In this document: one piece after another, positions 16,813 through 25,044 of the stretch | How positions within the stretch are numbered: position 1 is the stretch's first letter | How the letters are laid out: the number at the start of each line of letters is the position of its first letter | Source of the DNA: Spirochaeta sp. UBA5339 | Lineage (GTDB): Bacteria; Spirochaetota; Spirochaetia; DSM-2461 | DNA length: 64,000 nucleotides | Assembly (NCBI GenBank): GCA_002408085.1 | Contig: DHQL01000007.1 | Span: 621,671-685,670 of the forward strand | Direction: 5' to 3' | Translations under genes and position numbers: made by a program | Notes under the pieces: generated by a model | Told to the model about the DNA's origin: nothing | The model's database searches: none | The model's input: only the letters and a program-made list of their open reading frames with translations

Positions 16813-17819
16813 TGGAAAAAACCGATGCCAAGCGCCTGCTTATTCTCAAGATACTCTCTGAGGAGGATGAACCCCTCTCCAGTCAGGTGATCAAGGAGAG
16901 ACTTCAGGAGCGGGGCACCTCAATGAGCGAACGGACCGTTCGTTTTCATATGCTTGCCCTGGACAAGGCGGGTTTCACCGAATACAAGGAGAAGAAGGGA
17001 CGTTATCTTACCCCCGACGGCTATAAGGAGCTTGCAAGGAACCAGGTCTATGACCGGGTGGGATTTCTTTCCTCCCGGATCGATGAGCTCTCGTACCAGA
17101 TGAACTTCAACTGGAAACGGCGGAGCGGGACTGTGCTGGTTAATGTCTCCCTTATTCCCCTGGAAAACTCTTCGGTGGTCTACCATCTTATGGCGCCGGT
17201 CTTCGAATCGGGGCTGACCATGGGACAGAAGGTTACCGTCTTCCGTCCGGGGGAGAAAGTCGGTGATATGGAGATTCCCGAGGGCTGCTTCGGGCTGGGA
17301 ACGGTTTGCTCCATTACCCTGAATGGTGTCTTTTTAAGCTGCGGGATTCCAGTCACCTCTGTATTCGGAGGTCTTCTTGAGGTCTCCGGAAGCCGTCCGG
17401 ACCGTTTTGCCGCCATTATCAACTACAACGGCACCAGCCTTGATCCTCTGGAGATCTATATCAGCAGCGGTATGACCAACTGCCGGGGAGCCGCCGAGGC
17501 GGGCCACGGCTATATCGGCGCCAGTTTCAGGGAGATTCCCGCAGGGAGTCTGGATCAGGTGACCGAGGTCCACGCAAAGCTCACGGAGATGGGCCTGGGG
17601 GGAATACTCAAGGTGGGCTACTCCGGCCACTCTCTTCTGGATATTCCTGTTCCCGACGGCAGGGTGGGGGTCATCACCGCCGGGGGACTCAATTCCATCT
17701 CCGCTCTCACCGAGGCAGGAATCTCCGTAAAGTCCAAGGCCCTCTCGGGACTGATTGAGTATGACAGGCTGATCCACTATACGGACCTCTATGATGAGCT
17801 GAGCAGCATCCGCTCCTAG
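16812..17819 (+). CDS. NrpR-like (DUF128) transcriptional regulator
   Basis: 335 residues. An N-terminal winged helix (about 5-75; LILKILSEEDEPLSSQVIKERL, then ERTVRFHMLALDKAG, then KGRYLTPDGYKEL) is followed by one NrpR/DUF128 effector domain (about 90-330) with GLGTVCSITLNGVFLSCGIP, FGGLLEV and VGVITAGGLNSISALTEAG. In methanogenic archaea NrpR represses nitrogen-assimilation genes and responds to 2-oxoglutarate; the bacterial form has been little studied. One effector domain, not two, is present. Pairing with an IlvY-like regulator suggests control linked to amino-acid or nitrogen status, but this is inference. Confidence 0.85.
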   Translation: MEKTDAKRLLILKILSEEDEPLSSQVIKERLQERGTSMSERTVRFHMLALDKAGFTEYKEKKGRYLTPDGYKELARNQVYDRVGFLSSRIDELSYQMNFNWKRRSGTVLVNVSLIPLENSSVVYHLMAPVFESGLTMGQKVTVFRPGEKVGDMEIPEGCFGLGTVCSITLNGVFLSCGIPVTSVFGGLLEVSGSRPDRFAAIINYNGTSLDPLEIYISSGMTNCRGAAEAGHGYIGASFREIPAGSLDQVTEVHAKLTEMGLGGILKVGYSGHSLLDIPVPDGRVGVITAGGLNSISALTEAGISVKSKALSGLIEYDRLIHYTDLYDELSSIRS

Positions 17820-17824
17820 ATCTC

Positions 17825-18442
17825 TTATATCTGGAAATTCACTGCTGCGGGAACATAGGGACGTATTTCGGCGGTTTCCAGGTGTTTTAAGGAGCGGTGG
17901 GTATCGCATCCCCTGTTTTCCGTCCAGGTCAGGGCAATCTGCAGAATATCTCCATGGGAGATCAGCAGGATCTTCCTTCCCTGATACCTCTCTTCCAGTT
18001 CAATAATCAGCATCAGAAAACGCTCCCGCACATGACGGGGGCTCTCCACCCCTTCGGCTCCGTTGTCCGGATCAAGGGCATCCTTCTCCCACACCTTTGC
18101 GTAGTTGGCGTCACCGGTCTTCTCATAGCTTCCGAAATTCCTCTCCCTGAGGAGAACCGTCTGCCTTGGTTCTTCTGCACCCAGAATATCCGATGCCTCT
18201 TCGGCGCTCTCCCTGGTCCGTTTGAAATCGGAGCAGTAAATCAGGGTCCTTTCGTTCAGGACGCTCTGGTTTTCCAGGCTCCGGCGGATCTGATTCCGTC
18301 CCTCTTCGGCAAGTCCCCAGCCGATGCATCCGTTTTCGGGAGTGCTGATTATAATCCCCTCCTCGTTTGCCAGGCTCCTGCCGTGACGCATCAGGTAGTA
18401 GCTGTTTTTCAGGTTCCGGGAAGGTTCTTTTCTGTCGGTCAT
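17825..18442 (-). CDS. Histidine phosphatase family protein
   Basis: 205 residues, phosphoglycerate-mutase-like fold. Catalytic RHG at LMRHGRS (R19, H20, G21), second-arginine region YCSDFKRTRESAEE, acidic RERNFGSYEK, and the second histidine in LLISHGDILQIAL. The substrate is not predictable: it could be a sugar phosphate, nucleotide or alpha-ribazole phosphatase. It is convergent with the NrpR-like gene, with only 5 bases between. Confidence 0.87.
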   Translation of the reverse strand: MTDRKEPSRNLKNSYYLMRHGRSLANEEGIIISTPENGCIGWGLAEEGRNQIRRSLENQSVLNERTLIYCSDFKRTRESAEEASDILGAEEPRQTVLLRERNFGSYEKTGDANYAKVWEKDALDPDNGAEGVESPRHVRERFLMLIIELEERYQGRKILLISHGDILQIALTWTENRGCDTHRSLKHLETAEIRPYVPAAVNFQI

Positions 18443-18606
18443 ATCAATCCTATTCTAGTGTTCATATTTGTTCCAGGGAATAGTACTTGACCTATGTTAG
18501 AGGAGTATTTAGTCTGTATTCGATTATTCCGGTTTTTTCCTGCCGCCCGCTGGGGATCAGCTGCGGCTTTTTTTAGTAAACTGACGCCGGATGAAGAGGA
18601 TATTCT

Positions 18607-19647
18607 TTGAAGATACTGTTTGTCTGCTCCGCCCGTGCCTGGGGGGGGAATGAAAAATGGTCCACTATGGCCATGAGGGAACTTGAAAAACAGGGCCACA
18701 GTGTGAGGCTTCTGCTGAGAAATCCTCTTCTCGGGAAGCGCTTCGGGCAGAAGTGGTTCTTTGCCCCCTTTGTCACCGCCTTTGATCCCTTTACCTTTCT
18801 GATCTCTTTGTTCATCCTCCTTTTCTGGCGGCCTGATGCGGTTGTCAGTACCAAAAGGGCCGAATATTTTATCCTGGGCTGTCTGACCCGAATCTTTAAA
18901 ATCCGTCACATCCTCCGTCTGGGAATCGTCCGTGATCTGGACACCAGGTGGAAGCGCTTTGTCTATACCCGTCTGAACGAGGGCATTATCGTCAATGCCC
19001 GCCGGACCAAGGACAACTTCAAGAAGTATGATTTTGTCGATCCCGACAGGATCAGACTGATCTACAACGGAATCCCCGAAATGGATGTTCCGGCCGCCGA
19101 GGAGCGGACCGACAAACGCTTCAGAATTGTATCTGTGGGAATCCTCTCTCCCAGAAAGGGCTTCCATCTTCTGATTGAAGCCCTCAATGCCCTTCCCGAG
19201 GAGATCCGCAGGGATACGGCCCTGACCATTGTGGGCAACGGGCTGATGAAGGGTGAGCTTCAGAAGCTTATCAGCGACCTGGGTCTGGAGGAGAGTGTGG
19301 AGATGGCCGGTTATCAGAGCAATCCCGTTCCCTTTCTGCAGAAGTCCGATCTTTTTGCACTTATCTCCGAAAACGAGGGAATCTCCAATGCCCTTCTCGA
19401 GGCAATGATGCTGGGAATGCCCGTACTGACCACCTTCTCCGGAGGAACCGAGGAGTTTCTGAAGGACGGAGAGAACGGCTACGCCGTGGACCGGGATGTT
19501 CAGGCCCTGACAAAGCGTGTTGAGGAACTCCACCGCAGGCGCAGTGAGCTTCCCGATGCCGGCCGGGCCGGACAGGAGACGGTGAAGGAGTTTTTCTCCC
19601 TCTCCCGGATGGGTGAGGAAGTGGCCTCTTTTCTGAAAGGGGAGTGA
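18607..19647 (+). CDS. Glycosyltransferase, GT4 (group 1) family
   Basis: 346 residues. The N-terminal Rossmann half starts KILFVCSARAWGGNEKWS, and the C-terminal half has VSVGILSPRKGFHLLIEALNAL, the ENEGISNALLEAMMLGMPVL donor-binding block (E-x7-E) and TTFSGGTEEFL. It transfers a sugar from an activated donor in surface-polysaccharide or LPS-like assembly at the inner membrane. The start is TTG at 18607 behind AGAGGA. It neighbours a Wzi-like barrel and sugar genes on the other strand, so it probably belongs to the same pathway. Confidence 0.88.
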   Translation: MKILFVCSARAWGGNEKWSTMAMRELEKQGHSVRLLLRNPLLGKRFGQKWFFAPFVTAFDPFTFLISLFILLFWRPDAVVSTKRAEYFILGCLTRIFKIRHILRLGIVRDLDTRWKRFVYTRLNEGIIVNARRTKDNFKKYDFVDPDRIRLIYNGIPEMDVPAAEERTDKRFRIVSVGILSPRKGFHLLIEALNALPEEIRRDTALTIVGNGLMKGELQKLISDLGLEESVEMAGYQSNPVPFLQKSDLFALISENEGISNALLEAMMLGMPVLTTFSGGTEEFLKDGENGYAVDRDVQALTKRVEELHRRRSELPDAGRAGQETVKEFFSLSRMGEEVASFLKGE

Positions 19648-19790
19648 GTGTTTGGTTAGTTCGGTGGAGAGTTTGATATTCTCTGCCGATGATTATATAG
19701 ATGCTCTGATTATCGTGCCCGGGATCAACGGGCTGGGGAGGGTGATTTTCCATATGCCGGAAAGCCTCCTTCAGAGTGCTTTTGCTTTGC

Positions 19791-19796
19791 TATAAT
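19791..19796 (+). promoter_or_regulatory. Candidate -10 box for the Wzi-like gene
   Basis: TATAAT 29 bases before the GTG start. No good -35 box at 16-18 bases. The AGGAG ribosome-binding site lies at 19812-19816. Confidence 0.4.
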
Positions 19797-19824
19797 TTGA
19801 AAAATCTACACAGGAGTCTATAAG

Positions 19825-21600
19825 GTGAAAAAAACGGTTTTTCTGGTTCTGATCTTCATTGCCGGCATCTCCATGTCAGTGAGTGCTCAGACCCATAACT
19901 CGGTTCCCATTTCGGAAACAGCTCTCTACCACTTTCTTGATCAGGCGGAGATGAGAGGGTATACAGGAGGTCAGCTCCGAGCAGTTAAGCCCTATCCCAA
20001 ATCCTATGTTGTTAGAACTCTGGAAAGGATTAATAAATACCGGAACCAGATGAGCTCTGATGAGCGTGAAGTGTTTCAGGAATTCTACGACAAATATGTG
20101 ATTGATGAGGACAAGGGTTTCTGGACCGACGGTGATGTCCGGGTTGGAGAGGAGGATGATCTTTTTACCCTCCGTGCTGAAATTCGTCAGGACTCGGAAG
20201 CCAAGGCCCTGCTAAATGATATCACTTCTTCAGGAGGCGAGGTCACCGCCACCGGTACCCTCTCCGGTGATGTGGCGGACAACTTCTCATGGGCTCTGGA
20301 GATCGGTGGTGGGGCCTGGTATGTTGATGATTATAACTACGATATTGAAAACGGCGGTAGTTATGATCCGATTGCCTGGGAACCCTATACCTTCAGTAAG
20401 GGCTGGGACGGAGGAATCCACAAGATCAGCAGTCTCAATAACTATTATATGATGCCTGGTGGTCTGGGGATAGCCTACACCTACAATGCCGAGATAAACG
20501 CCTCTTTTTTCGATAACAGAATGGATTTCCGCTTCGGCCGTTTAAGAAGGGACTGGGGTGTGGGAGAGGGAAACCTCTTTTTAAGCTCCAACGCCCGCCC
20601 CTTTGTGGGAATCGAGGGAACCTTCAACCCCTGGCACTGGTTCAGCCTTTCCTTTATTACAGGAACTCTGGAGTATGGAGAAAACTATCGGCAGCAGGAT
20701 GACTTCAGCATAAAGGGAACAGCATCAACCCAGCAGAATATGTTTGCTATGCTGAAACTGGAGTTTATGCCCACAGACTGGCTCTACTTTGCCATCAACG
20801 ACAGCGGAGTCTATCTGAAGCGCCCCGAGCTGGGATATATTCACCCCCTGTTCAGCAACTTCTTCTTTCAGAACAATGTGGGGGACTACGATAATATGGC
20901 CCTGGGTGGTACTGTTGCCGTCAAAAAAGCCGGTCTGGGTAAGGCTTACTTCTCTCTATTCCTGGATGAAGCCCGGTTTAACCATCCAGATTTCTTCAGC
21001 AACTACGCCAATATGTACAGTTATCAGGCGGGGATTGAAGCGGTTATTCCCGGACTCCCCTGGACCACCGCTCTGCTGCAGTACACCAAGATCGAGCCCT
21101 TCTGCTACACTCACTATACAGTAGATGATTCTCCTTGGTATTCCGGTACTGCTATGGAGACTGCTTATATGAATAACGGCGAGTCCCTTGGATACGGTCT
21201 GGAACCCAACTCCGACGAGATTATGCTGAAACTGAGAAGCCAGCCGAAGCGAGGTTTTACATCGGAGTTCGGATACCGGATGATCCGTCATGGGATTACT
21301 CCTCCTGGAAGTACTTTTAATTCCTGGGTTGCTGGTAATTCTGATGGAGCCTATGATACTGAAGAGAAAAAGAACTTCCTCAAGGACGGCATCTACGAGT
21401 GGTTCCATGTGTTAAGCATCGGCGGTACCTGGGACCTGACCAGCAAGGGAACCCCCGTTGCCTTCGGCGCCGGCTACTCCTATGTGTTCCACTACTATAC
21501 CGATTATGAGTCCAACGGAGGCTTCAAGCCCATGAACTCATCGGGATACGAGAATGAGCACAGACATATTGTAACACTCTCAGTGTCAATCTTTCCCTGA
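19825..21600 (+). CDS. Wzi-like outer-membrane barrel (capsule assembly family)
   Basis: 591 residues starting at GTG (AGGAG 8 bases upstream). A signal peptide (1-21, ending VSA-QTH) is followed by a helical segment (about 30-90) and a long stretch of alternating hydrophobic strands to the C-terminus, which ends in a barrel-like SVSIFP. The block FRFGRLRRDWGVGEGNLFLSSNARPF is characteristic of the capsule-assembly Wzi family, which in enterobacteria anchors capsule polysaccharide to the outer membrane. Sugar genes on both sides support a surface-polysaccharide role. A perfect terminator follows. Confidence 0.8.
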   Translation: MKKTVFLVLIFIAGISMSVSAQTHNSVPISETALYHFLDQAEMRGYTGGQLRAVKPYPKSYVVRTLERINKYRNQMSSDEREVFQEFYDKYVIDEDKGFWTDGDVRVGEEDDLFTLRAEIRQDSEAKALLNDITSSGGEVTATGTLSGDVADNFSWALEIGGGAWYVDDYNYDIENGGSYDPIAWEPYTFSKGWDGGIHKISSLNNYYMMPGGLGIAYTYNAEINASFFDNRMDFRFGRLRRDWGVGEGNLFLSSNARPFVGIEGTFNPWHWFSLSFITGTLEYGENYRQQDDFSIKGTASTQQNMFAMLKLEFMPTDWLYFAINDSGVYLKRPELGYIHPLFSNFFFQNNVGDYDNMALGGTVAVKKAGLGKAYFSLFLDEARFNHPDFFSNYANMYSYQAGIEAVIPGLPWTTALLQYTKIEPFCYTHYTVDDSPWYSGTAMETAYMNNGESLGYGLEPNSDEIMLKLRSQPKRGFTSEFGYRMIRHGITPPGSTFNSWVAGNSDGAYDTEEKKNFLKDGIYEWFHVLSIGGTWDLTSKGTPVAFGAGYSYVFHYYTDYESNGGFKPMNSSGYENEHRHIVTLSVSIFP

Positions 21601-21638
21601 TCCTCTTCAGAAAGAGCCTGTCAATCGACAGTATAAAT

Positions 21639-21669
21639 AAAAAAGGACCGCGGCAGGCGGTCCTTTTTT
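21639..21669. terminator. Bidirectional terminator
   Basis: Perfect 13-bp stem AAAAAAGGACCGC (21639-21651) / GCGGTCCTTTTTT (21657-21669) with a 5-nt loop, A-run and T-run on opposite sides. It ends both the Wzi-like gene and the convergent epimerase transcript. Confidence 0.9.
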
Positions 21670-21692
21670 GATTCAGGTGCATAGGGTGGGAG

Positions 21693-22718
21693 TCAGAGCT
21701 TCCTGTACTCCCTGTACCACTCGGCAAATCTGGCTATTCCCTCTTCCAGGGTGATCTTCGGCTTGTAGCCGGTCAGCTCCTGGAGCCGGGAGGTGTCGGC
21801 CCAGGTGACGGGCACATCGCCGTCCTGCATGGGCAGAAACTCCTTCCTCGCCTCCATCCCCAGGTTCTTCTCAATGATCTTGATAAACTCTAAAAGGTCC
21901 ACCGGTGAGCCGTGTCCGATATTGAGAATCCGGGCGGGAACCTGTCCATTCCCGATGCTCATTGGTTTTTCCACCAGACGGGATATGCTCTCGGTAATGT
22001 CATCCACATAGGTAAAGTCCCGCTTCATATCGCCGTTGTTGAAGACCTTGATTGTCTCCCCCCTTCTTATCCTCTCGGCAAAGAGGAAGTAGGCCATATC
22101 GGGCCGTCCCCAGGGACCGTAGACGGTGAAGAAGCGCAGCCCTGTGCAGGGCAGACCGTAGAGGTGGCTGTAGGAGTAGGCCAGGACCTCGTTGGAGCGC
22201 TTTGTGGCGGCGTAGAGGCTGACCGGTTCACAGACCGGGTCGTCCTCGTGGAAGGGGGTCTTCCTGTTTGCCCCGTAGACCGATGAGGAAGAGGCGTAGA
22301 CCAGATGCTCCACTTTGGCGTGACGGCAGCACTCCAGAATATTCATAAACCCCTGAATGTTGCTGTCCACATAGCTCTGGGGATTCTCAATGCTGTAGCG
22401 CACCCCCGCCTGGGCTCCAAGGTGGATCACATGGGTGAAGGCATGTTTTGCAAAGAGCTGGTCCATCTGTTCCCTGTTTTCAAGGCCGGCCCTGTAGAAG
22501 GTCCATCCCCTGCTGTTGGTCACTGGCTCCATCTCAGGATAGCTCTCGTCAATATCAAAGCCCCGCTCGGCCAGGCGGCCGTACTTCAGTGCGGGATCGT
22601 AGTAGTCGTTCAGGTTGTCCGTCAGAACCAGCTCACAGCCATTTTCAAACCAGGGGTGTCCCGAGAGATGGAAGCCCACAAAACCGGCGGCGCCGGTGAT
22701 CAGTATCTTTTTCATCAT
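21693..22718 (-). CDS. NAD-dependent sugar epimerase (UDP-glucuronate 4-epimerase-like)
   Basis: 341 residues, extended SDR fold. NAD-binding GAAGFVG at 9-15, then the LTDNLNDYYDPALKYGRL block typical of UDP-glucuronate 4-epimerases, SSSVYG (145-149), catalytic Y169 and K173 (YAATK), and GLRFFTVYGPWGRPDMA. It most likely interconverts UDP-glucuronate and UDP-galacturonate, feeding surface polysaccharide. It lies 7 bases downstream of the initiating sugar transferase gene, clearly one operon. Confidence 0.88.
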   Translation of the reverse strand: MMKKILITGAAGFVGFHLSGHPWFENGCELVLTDNLNDYYDPALKYGRLAERGFDIDESYPEMEPVTNSRGWTFYRAGLENREQMDQLFAKHAFTHVIHLGAQAGVRYSIENPQSYVDSNIQGFMNILECCRHAKVEHLVYASSSSVYGANRKTPFHEDDPVCEPVSLYAATKRSNEVLAYSYSHLYGLPCTGLRFFTVYGPWGRPDMAYFLFAERIRRGETIKVFNNGDMKRDFTYVDDITESISRLVEKPMSIGNGQVPARILNIGHGSPVDLLEFIKIIEKNLGMEARKEFLPMQDGDVPVTWADTSRLQELTGYKPKITLEEGIARFAEWYREYRKL

Positions 22719-22725
22719 GTCCTCT

Positions 22726-24102
22726 TCAGTAGGCGTTTTTATTGACGAATCCGTTGAAGACGGTAAGCAGAAGGATCTTGAAATCCAGTCTCAGGCTCCA
22801 GTTCCGGATATAGTACATATCGAATTCAATCCGTTTGACAAGGCTGGTATTGCCCCGCCAGCCGTTGATCTGGGCCCATCCGGTAATACCGGCCTTCATC
22901 CGGTGGCGCAGCATATAGCCGGGAATCTCGTCCTTGAATCCTTCGATCAGTTCGGGGCGTTCGGGCCTGGGACCCACAAGGCTCATATCCCCCACAAGCA
23001 CATTCCAGAGCTGAGGGAATTCATCAAGGCTTGTTTTCCGGATAAAGGTTCCGAAACGGGTCTTCCGGGGATCGTTCTCGGTGGTCCAGGTAAAGCCTTC
23101 CTCTCTGTCAGCTCCCTGGCGCATGGAGCGGAACTTCCACATCTTGAAGATCACACCGTCCTGGGTCATTCTCTCCTGTCCGTAGAAGATGGGACCCGGG
23201 GAGGTGATCTTGACCAGAAGGGCAACGATCAGAAGAAGGGGTGAGAGAATGACAAGGCCGAAGAGGGAGCCGACAATGTCGGTCAGCCGTTTGGCCAGAA
23301 GGGCGAAACTGTTCTCCGAGGGTTTATTGATAAAGATCAGGGGAATACCCAGAACATCTTCAATGGTGGTGCCGATCATGGCGTAGTTCACCTGGGGAAT
23401 CATAATAATGGGGGTCACCTGATTGTAGTGGGTCTTGATATACTCATCCTGCCGGGCCAGGGACTCACCCTCATAGCCGATCATAATGCTGCCGGGGCGG
23501 AGCTTCTCAATCTGTTTGTCTGCATCCTCATAGCTGTAGGAGGGAATCCTCATCTCCTCGGATTTCCCGTTGGAGTCGGCCCAGCCGCAGATCTCTATTC
23601 CCATCTGAGGGGATTCCAGGACTTTCTGAACCAGACGCTCCACCTGTATTCCATGACCGATCAGAAAGACCGAATGAACCGTCTCCCGTTTGATCATTTT
23701 CATCATCTGGTGGTTCCGGAAGAAAACCCGGTTCATAATCAGAAGGATCTGACAGATCAGAAAGAAGGTTATCAGGGTCAGTCGGGAAATTCTGTCTGAC
23801 TGCAGGTTGTATCCCGCAAGGATGAAGAATATCTGAATCTTTATATTCAGCATCAGAAGCTTGGAGAACTCCCTGTGCCAGGCTCTGAGGATCTGTCCCG
23901 AGTAGTAGTGCTCTCTGAACAGGAGGTAGGCGGCTACCACCACAGGAATGGGGAGGTATCTCATAAAGCGGGCAAATGAATCAAAGTCATTCATCAGAAT
24001 ATTAAAACGAAGATAGGTGGCAAGAAACCAGGCCAGGCTGACCAGTGCAAGGTCGGTAATATAGTGAAAGAATAGAAATCTTTTTGATTGTTTATGCAGC
24101 AT
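22726..24102 (-). CDS. Undecaprenyl-phosphate sugar-1-phosphate transferase (WcaJ/WbaP type)
   Basis: 458 residues. N-terminal membrane helices (about 10-130) with a CoA-binding-like middle domain, a further membrane helix (about 275-300, DIVGSLFGLVILSPLLLIVALLVK), then the catalytic core with SPGPIFYGQERMTQDG, FKMWKFRSM, TSLDEFPQLWNVLVGDMSLVGPRPE and ITGWAQINGWRG. It starts exopolysaccharide, capsule or O-antigen repeat assembly by moving a sugar phosphate onto the lipid carrier at the inner membrane. First gene of an operon with the epimerase. Confidence 0.92.
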   Translation of the reverse strand: MLHKQSKRFLFFHYITDLALVSLAWFLATYLRFNILMNDFDSFARFMRYLPIPVVVAAYLLFREHYYSGQILRAWHREFSKLLMLNIKIQIFFILAGYNLQSDRISRLTLITFFLICQILLIMNRVFFRNHQMMKMIKRETVHSVFLIGHGIQVERLVQKVLESPQMGIEICGWADSNGKSEEMRIPSYSYEDADKQIEKLRPGSIMIGYEGESLARQDEYIKTHYNQVTPIIMIPQVNYAMIGTTIEDVLGIPLIFINKPSENSFALLAKRLTDIVGSLFGLVILSPLLLIVALLVKITSPGPIFYGQERMTQDGVIFKMWKFRSMRQGADREEGFTWTTENDPRKTRFGTFIRKTSLDEFPQLWNVLVGDMSLVGPRPERPELIEGFKDEIPGYMLRHRMKAGITGWAQINGWRGNTSLVKRIEFDMYYIRNWSLRLDFKILLLTVFNGFVNKNAY

Positions 24103-24280
24103 ATTTTCCTAACTCCGGGTTTTTTCTGTGAATAATGTATGCCCGGTCCTACTTAATAAATACTTTCATCAGTATAAGGTAACAAGCCTTATATTAACAG
24201 CCGAAAATCATTAACTTTTTTGTCCAATTTCCTTTTGTCTGCATTAATTAGGTGTAGAATTGAAGCTTCAGGAGATTCAT

Positions 24281-24967
24281 ATGTGTTTCAGTGCGGCCCT
24301 GACAAGGGAGACCATAGAGAGTGACCCCCGTTTTTCCCATCTTCTTCCACTGGTGGACAGTCCGGGAGAGAAAATCTCCGGCTTCAGTTTCCCCGGTCTG
24401 CCGGTGCTCAGGGAGAGCATGGACCATAAGGCGGAACTCTGCCGCTGGGGGCTGGTACCAGCCTGGGTAAAAGAAGAGGAAAAAGCCAGGAAAATCCGCT
24501 CAGGAACCCTCAATGCCCGGTGGGAGAGCCTTGCGGAGAAGCCCTCTTTTCGGGAGAGCTGGCCGGGAAAACGCTGTCTTGTCCCGGTGGAAGGTTTCTT
24601 CGAGCCCCATCTGGAGGAGGGTGTCAAATCGACCTGGTATATCTGTCACCGGAGGGAGAAGCTCCTTTACCTGGCCGGAATCTGGCAGGAAAACTTACAT
24701 TTGGGTAGATTCACGTCTTTCCCGACATTTTCCATTATTACAGTTCCCTCAACCGGACTTCTGTCGGTAATCCACAATGAGAAACTCAGGATGCCCCTGA
24801 TTCTCTCATCCCCTGAGGCGGAAAAGTGGCTGAAACCGCCCTTTACCGCCCTTAGAGAGATCCCCGGCCCCTTTGATCAGGGTGAGCTGGAGGCATGGGA
24901 GTGCGAGCCGGGAGGAAGGGGAAAAGTAAACTCAAGGCCCGAATGGAAACAGGGATCTCTCTTTTAA
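24281..24967 (+). CDS. SRAP-domain protein (HMCES/YedK family)
   Basis: 228 residues from the ATG at 24281, chosen because AGGAG lies 7-11 bases upstream and because SRAP proteins need Met removal to expose Cys2, here MCFSAAL. Family marks: LNARWESLAEKPSFRESWPGKRCLVPVEGFFEP (N, R and E active-site region) and IHNEKLRMPLIL (His region). SRAP proteins crosslink to abasic sites in single-stranded DNA and protect them. It differs from the usual MCGR start (MCFS). Stand-alone gene. Confidence 0.9.
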   Translation: MCFSAALTRETIESDPRFSHLLPLVDSPGEKISGFSFPGLPVLRESMDHKAELCRWGLVPAWVKEEEKARKIRSGTLNARWESLAEKPSFRESWPGKRCLVPVEGFFEPHLEEGVKSTWYICHRREKLLYLAGIWQENLHLGRFTSFPTFSIITVPSTGLLSVIHNEKLRMPLILSSPEAEKWLKPPFTALREIPGPFDQGELEAWECEPGGRGKVNSRPEWKQGSLF

Positions 24968-24970
24968 TTA

Positions 24971-24999
24971 TTGATGGAAGCCCTTCCCGGGAGTATAAT
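24971..24999 (+). promoter_or_regulatory. Sigma-70-type promoter for the molybdenum hydroxylase operon
   Basis: TTGATG (24971-24976), a 17-base spacer, and TATAAT (24994-24999), 46 bases before the chosen GTG start. It directly follows the SRAP stop codon. Good fit to the housekeeping consensus. Confidence 0.65.
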
Positions 25000-25044
25000 T
25001 GATCAATCAGTCAATTTTTGTTGAAGCCCGCACAGGAAGGTAAA

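Noticed and set aside
19652..19795. 47-codon ORF between the glycosyltransferase and the Wzi-like gene
   Set aside because: A TTG start with a GGGGAG site exists, but the frame runs through the probable -10 box of the next gene and resembles nothing; chance is more likely.
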